Assembly: GCA_041163945.1 (NCBI GenBank)
Contig: JBEAQJ010000067.1
Span: 1-64,000, forward strand
Source: Roseicyclus sp041163945
GTDB lineage: Bacteria > Pseudomonadota > Alphaproteobacteria > Rhodobacterales > Rhodobacteraceae
Length of the DNA stretch: 64,000 nt
Reading direction: 5' to 3'
Under the pieces are notes generated by a model. It was not told the origin of the DNA. It made no database searches and worked only from the letters and a program-made list of their open reading frames with translations. Made by a program: the position numbers and the translations under genes. Shown here in pieces: positions 60,986-64,000 of the stretch; the stretch's first letter is position 1, and each line of letters starts with the position of its first letter.

Positions 60986-61870
60986 ATGACGGGGTTCGCC
61001 ACGCGCGAGGGGGCCAATGCCCAGGGGCTGGGCTGGAGCTGGGAACTGCGCTCGGTCAATGGGCGGGGGCTGGATCTGCGGCTGCGGCTGCCCGATGGGC
61101 TGGGCGCGCTCGAGGCGCCGTTGCGCCGGCTTTTGTCCGACCGGATCACACGCGGGTCGGTGACGCTGTCGCTCAAGATCGGGCGTGAGGGTGCCGGCAC
61201 ATCGACCGGGATCGATACCCAAAGGCTTCACGCCGTGCTGGACCAGATCGCCCAAGTGCAGGCCACCGCCGCCGCCAAGGGCGTGACCTTGGCGGACCCC
61301 AGCGCGGCCGAGATTCTGGCGCTCAAGGGCCTGTATGACCCGGTGCAGGGCCTGGGGGCAGGGGGCGGCCTGCCCGAACCGGCAGAGCTGTTGGCCGAAG
61401 CCGCGCAATTGCTCGACGCCTTCGAGGCGATGCGCCGGGCCGAAGGGGCCACGCTGGCGGCGGTGCTGCGCGGCCAGATCGACCGCATCGCCGCGCTGAC
61501 CGAGGCTGCGGCCCAGGCCGCACAGGCGCGCGCCGAACCCCAAGCCCAACGCATGCGCGCGGCCCTGTCGGCCCTGTTGGACCAGACGGAACTCGATCCA
61601 GCCCGGCTGCTGCAAGAGGTGGCGATTGTGGCGCTCAAGACCGCTGTGACGGAAGAAATCGACCGCCTGCGCGCGCATGTGACTGCCGCGCGCGACCTGC
61701 TGGCCCAAGGGGGCGCGGTGGGGCGAAAGCTGGATTTCTTGATGCAGGAATTCAACCGCGAGGCCAACACCCTGTGCGCCAAATCGCAAGATGGCACCCT
61801 GACCGCGCTTGGGCTTGACCTGAAACTGGCCATCGACCAGACCCGCGAACAGGTTCAGAACGTGGAATGA
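60986..61870 (+). CDS. yicC: YicC/YloC family endoribonuclease
   Basis: YicC-family proteins are recently described endoribonucleases, involved in sRNA turnover in E. coli. The 294-residue protein starts with the family hallmark MTGFA, followed by WELRSVNGRGLDLRLRLP, and ends with the conserved block EIDRLRAHVTA...KLDFLMQEFNREANTLCAKSQD. The start is arguable: a TTG at 60950 has a better-spaced GGGGGG. It overlaps gmk by four bases (ATGA), a common pairing. Confidence 0.93.
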   Translation: MTGFATREGANAQGLGWSWELRSVNGRGLDLRLRLPDGLGALEAPLRRLLSDRITRGSVTLSLKIGREGAGTSTGIDTQRLHAVLDQIAQVQATAAAKGVTLADPSAAEILALKGLYDPVQGLGAGGGLPEPAELLAEAAQLLDAFEAMRRAEGATLAAVLRGQIDRIAALTEAAAQAAQARAEPQAQRMRAALSALLDQTELDPARLLQEVAIVALKTAVTEEIDRLRAHVTAARDLLAQGGAVGRKLDFLMQEFNREANTLCAKSQDGTLTALGLDLKLAIDQTREQVQNVE

Positions 61871-62532
61871 CGATGCCCATCGCCGAATTCATGGCCCGCC
61901 GCGGCCTGCTGATCATCTTGTCGTCGCCATCGGGGGCGGGCAAGTCCACCCTGGCGCGCCGCCTGATGGCTTGGGATCCGTCGCTGCAATTCTCGGTTTC
62001 GGCGACCACGCGCGCGCCCCGCGCGGGCGAAATCGACGGCCAACATTACCATTTCCTGACCGAAACCGCGTTCAAGGATCTGGTCGCGCAAGGCGCGATG
62101 TTGGAACATGCCCATGTCTTTGGGCATTTCTACGGCTCACCCATGGCGCCCGTGCGTGCCGCCATCGATGCGGGCCGTGACGTCTTGTTCGACATCGATT
62201 GGCAGGGCGCGCAGCAAATCCGAAATTCGGCCTTGGGTCGGCACACGCTGTCGATCTTCATCTTGCCCCCGTCGATCCCCGAATTGCGCCGCCGGCTGGT
62301 CAGCCGCGGCCAGGATGGCCCCGAGGTGATCGCCCGCCGGATGCACAAAAGCTGGGATGAGATCAGCCATTGGGACGGCTATGATTACGTGCTGGTCAAC
62401 GATGATCTGGACGCCAGCTTTGACCGGCTGACCACGATCATCAGCGCCGAACGGTTGCGCCGGGAACAACAGCCCGGGCTGGCCGATCATGTTCGGCGCC
62501 TGCAACAGGAATTCGAGGAAGGCCAGCCATGA
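61867..62532 (+). CDS. gmk: guanylate kinase
   Basis: Gmk phosphorylates GMP and dGMP. The 221-residue protein has the P-loop SSPSGAGKSTLARRL near residue 20, SVSATTRAPRAGEIDGQHYHFL with GMP-binding residues, and DVLFDIDWQGAQQIR. Its start overlaps the yicC stop and its stop overlaps the next gene, so three genes are translationally linked. Confidence 0.96.
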   Translation: MTMPIAEFMARRGLLIILSSPSGAGKSTLARRLMAWDPSLQFSVSATTRAPRAGEIDGQHYHFLTETAFKDLVAQGAMLEHAHVFGHFYGSPMAPVRAAIDAGRDVLFDIDWQGAQQIRNSALGRHTLSIFILPPSIPELRRRLVSRGQDGPEVIARRMHKSWDEISHWDGYDYVLVNDDLDASFDRLTTIISAERLRREQQPGLADHVRRLQQEFEEGQP

Positions 62533-63047
62533 TCTACGCATTCGAAGGCATCGCGCCCGACATCGATCCCGATACATGGATCGCGCCCGGCGCCCATGTG
62601 ATGGGGCGTGTCGTGCTCTGCGCGGGGGCCAGCGTGTGGTTCGGCGCGGTGCTGCGCGGCGACAACGAGGAAATCCGCGTGGGCGCGGGATCGAACGTGC
62701 AGGAAAATTGCGTGTTCCACACCGATATGGGCCACCCTTTGCGCATCGGCGAAAATTGCACCATCGGGCACAAGGCCATGCTGCATGGCTGCACCATCGG
62801 CGATGGGTCATTGGTGGGTATGGGCGCCACGATCCTGAACGGGGCGGTCGTTGGTCGGGGATGCCTGATTGGCGCCGGCGCGTTGATCCCCGAAGGCAAG
62901 ATCATCCCCGACGGAAGCCTTGTGATGGGTGTGCCGGGCAAGGTGGTGCGCGAACTCGATGCCGCGGCCCAAGATCGCATCCTGAGCTCGGCGGCCAATT
63001 ACAGCGCGCGCATGCGTCGCTTCCGGCAGGCGCTGGTCGCGCTTTAG
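62529..63047 (+). CDS. gamma carbonic anhydrase family protein
   Basis: The 172-residue protein is a left-handed beta-helix of the gamma-carbonic-anhydrase/PaaY group: WIAPGAHVMGRVVLCAGASVWFGAVLRGDNEEIRVG, then NCVFHTDMGHPLRIGENCTIGHKAMLHGC, with three histidines in the metal-ligand positions. Whether it hydrates CO2 or a related ester/thioester substrate cannot be told from sequence. The ATG overlaps the gmk stop. Confidence 0.92.
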   Translation: MIYAFEGIAPDIDPDTWIAPGAHVMGRVVLCAGASVWFGAVLRGDNEEIRVGAGSNVQENCVFHTDMGHPLRIGENCTIGHKAMLHGCTIGDGSLVGMGATILNGAVVGRGCLIGAGALIPEGKIIPDGSLVMGVPGKVVRELDAAAQDRILSSAANYSARMRRFRQALVAL

Positions 63048-63078
63048 GCGGGGTTGGGGCGTTGCCCCGGGATCGGCG

Positions 63079-63702
63079 CTATTGCGTGGTGAGCGTCAGA
63101 CCGTCATCGCGGGCCACATAGTTGATCGACAGCTCCACCGCCGTGGCCGTGGCGTAAAGTGCCGCGAACTGCGCCTCGGCCGGGCGCAGCGGGCGTTCGG
63201 CGGCCTTCATGCCGAAATGCAGCACCGACCAAAGCCCGGGGTCCACCACCACGCGGGGCGCCTTTGCATCAAGCCGCAGATGCCCCGCGCCATCTTGCAC
63301 CAGCGTCACCGCCCCGCCCATCGGCAGCGCCGTTTCCGCACACAACAGCATCAGATAGGCGATCTTGACCTGCCGACGCGGCAGATCGCCCGCAATCCCC
63401 CAGCTGAGCTGGAACCGCCCCCCTTGCCAGGGGGCCTGGGCGGTGGTCTTTGCCTCGCGCGCGCTCAGCGTCTGGGTGGCGGCCGCACCGCCAAAGGCGA
63501 TGCGCAGGTACCGCAGCCGCGCCTGCGCATCGCGCACCGCGTCGCGGATCAACGCCATTTCCGGGCCGCGCACCGATCCGGTCATGTCGATCAATTCCAC
63601 CCCGTTGCCGATGGCCCCCAACGGGTTTACGAGATCATGACACAAGCGTGAGCTGATCAATTCGGCCAGCGTCTGTGGGCCGTGCGGCGCTTGATCATTC
63701 AT
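63079..63702 (-). CDS. chpT: histidine phosphotransferase ChpT
   Basis: ChpT passes phosphate from the hybrid kinase CckA to CtrA and CpdR. The 207-residue protein has the phospho-accepting histidine in SSRLCHDLVNPLGAIGNGVEL (H22) followed by a degenerate HATPase-like domain (residues about 90-200) that lacks the ATP-binding N, G1 and G2 boxes, as expected for ChpT. It completes a sciP-ctrA-chpT set in this window. It is divergent from the DUF3553 gene with only 15 bp between starts. Confidence 0.88.
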   Translation of the reverse strand: MNDQAPHGPQTLAELISSRLCHDLVNPLGAIGNGVELIDMTGSVRGPEMALIRDAVRDAQARLRYLRIAFGGAAATQTLSAREAKTTAQAPWQGGRFQLSWGIAGDLPRRQVKIAYLMLLCAETALPMGGAVTLVQDGAGHLRLDAKAPRVVVDPGLWSVLHFGMKAAERPLRPAEAQFAALYATATAVELSINYVARDDGLTLTTQ

Positions 63703-63717
63703 GGGGCTGACCTATTC

Positions 63718-63903
63718 ATGCAAGACGATCTGGGCGCGATCCTTGAACCGGGCATGTTCGTGCGTGCCAGCGACCGGCCCGATTGGGGGCTGGGGCAGGT
63801 GCAATCGAACGTGGGCGGCAAGATCACGGTGAATTTCGAGAACGAAGGCAAGCTGGTGCTGGATGCGCGCCACATCCGCCTGATGATCGAGTACCTCGAT
63901 TGA
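63718..63903 (+). CDS. DUF3553 domain protein
   Basis: The 61-residue protein matches the DUF3553 pattern: FVRASDRPDWGLGQVQSNVGGKITVNFENEGKL, then LDARHIRL. A similar short module is found at the C terminus of some UvrD-type helicases and may bind RNA polymerase or DNA, but here it stands alone. I use the ATG at 63718; an in-frame ATG at 63682 would overlap the chpT start on the other strand. It faces chpT across a 15-bp gap, so both may share one small promoter region. Confidence 0.85.
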   Translation: MQDDLGAILEPGMFVRASDRPDWGLGQVQSNVGGKITVNFENEGKLVLDARHIRLMIEYLD

Positions 63904-63954
63904 ACCATCACATCCTCGTGCCGTTGTCCCATGCGCAAGGCTAGGCAGGGGCAG

Positions 63955-63970
63955 TTAACACCAGTTTAAC
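63955..63970 (+). promoter_or_regulatory. perfect CtrA binding site
   Basis: TTAACACCAGTTTAAC is an exact match to TTAA-N7-TTAAC. It lies 52 bp after the DUF3553 stop, at the very end of the window, so the likely target is a gene just beyond it on the plus strand. Confidence 0.7.
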
Positions 63971-64000
63971 GCGATCGGCGTGGTGCGCTGCAATCCCGCA

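Overview
This is a gene-dense chromosomal window from a high-GC alphaproteobacterium, most likely order Rhodobacterales (Rhodobacter/Roseobacter relatives). The evidence is a CtrA response regulator next to SciP, a ChpT phosphotransferase, a class II (B12-dependent) ribonucleotide reductase, LpxI instead of LpxH, and a GTTC-N7-GTTC type SOS box. I see no insertion sequence, prophage, CRISPR array or plasmid gene; this looks like vertically inherited core genome with a few accessory islands. The rank is inferred from gene content and motifs, not from a database search.

Layout. 0-2.9 kb: two identical tRNA-Asp genes, mnmA, and the cell-cycle pair sciP-ctrA. 2.9-7.6 kb: ligA-recG, then a 39-residue membrane protein behind a perfect SOS box and a rho-independent terminator. 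7.6-13.6 kb: Fe-S scaffold, hisI, gluQ, trmFO, gyrA. 13.7-18.5 kb: usg, dsbB and a DedA-like protein, tRNA-Leu, a MobA-like nucleotidyltransferase and an FAD/GcvT-type methylamine-acid dehydrogenase. 18.5-24.4 kb: CorC-type transporter, xerD, two uncharacterised envelope proteins, divergent aroK-aroB. 24.4-28.4 kb: gpt, fabI, pdxH, a double cold-shock-domain protein, a secreted DUF192 protein, tRNA-Pro and a 565-bp gene-free stretch. 28.4-32.2 kb: nrdJ with two candidate NrdR boxes and a strong terminator. 32.2-41.5 kb: the most accessory-looking part, with a Tat-exported metallo-hydrolase, an orphan membrane protein, a four-gene oligopeptide-type ABC importer and an AraC regulator. 41.6-54.6 kb: miaA divergent from a long envelope operon pyrH-frr-uppS-cdsA-dxr-rseP-bamA-skp-fabZ-lpxA-lpxI-lpxB. 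54.6-64 kb: ybaK, glnE plus a coupled 94-residue protein, a GlxA-type regulator, class II DAHP synthase, yicC-gmk-gamma carbonic anhydrase, and chpT divergent from a DUF3553 protein, ending in a perfect CtrA box.

Themes. Three members of the CtrA circuit (ctrA, its antagonist sciP, its phosphodonor chpT) lie within 62 kb, with one perfect and one near-perfect CtrA site. The envelope operon runs from undecaprenyl and phospholipid precursors through outer-membrane protein assembly to lipid A, and lacks lpxD where it usually lies. tRNA maturation is well represented (mnmA, gluQ, trmFO, miaA). The most promising unexplored item is the SOS-box-controlled 39-residue membrane protein at 7.3 kb, which resembles in design, though not provably in sequence, the Caulobacter division inhibitor SidA.
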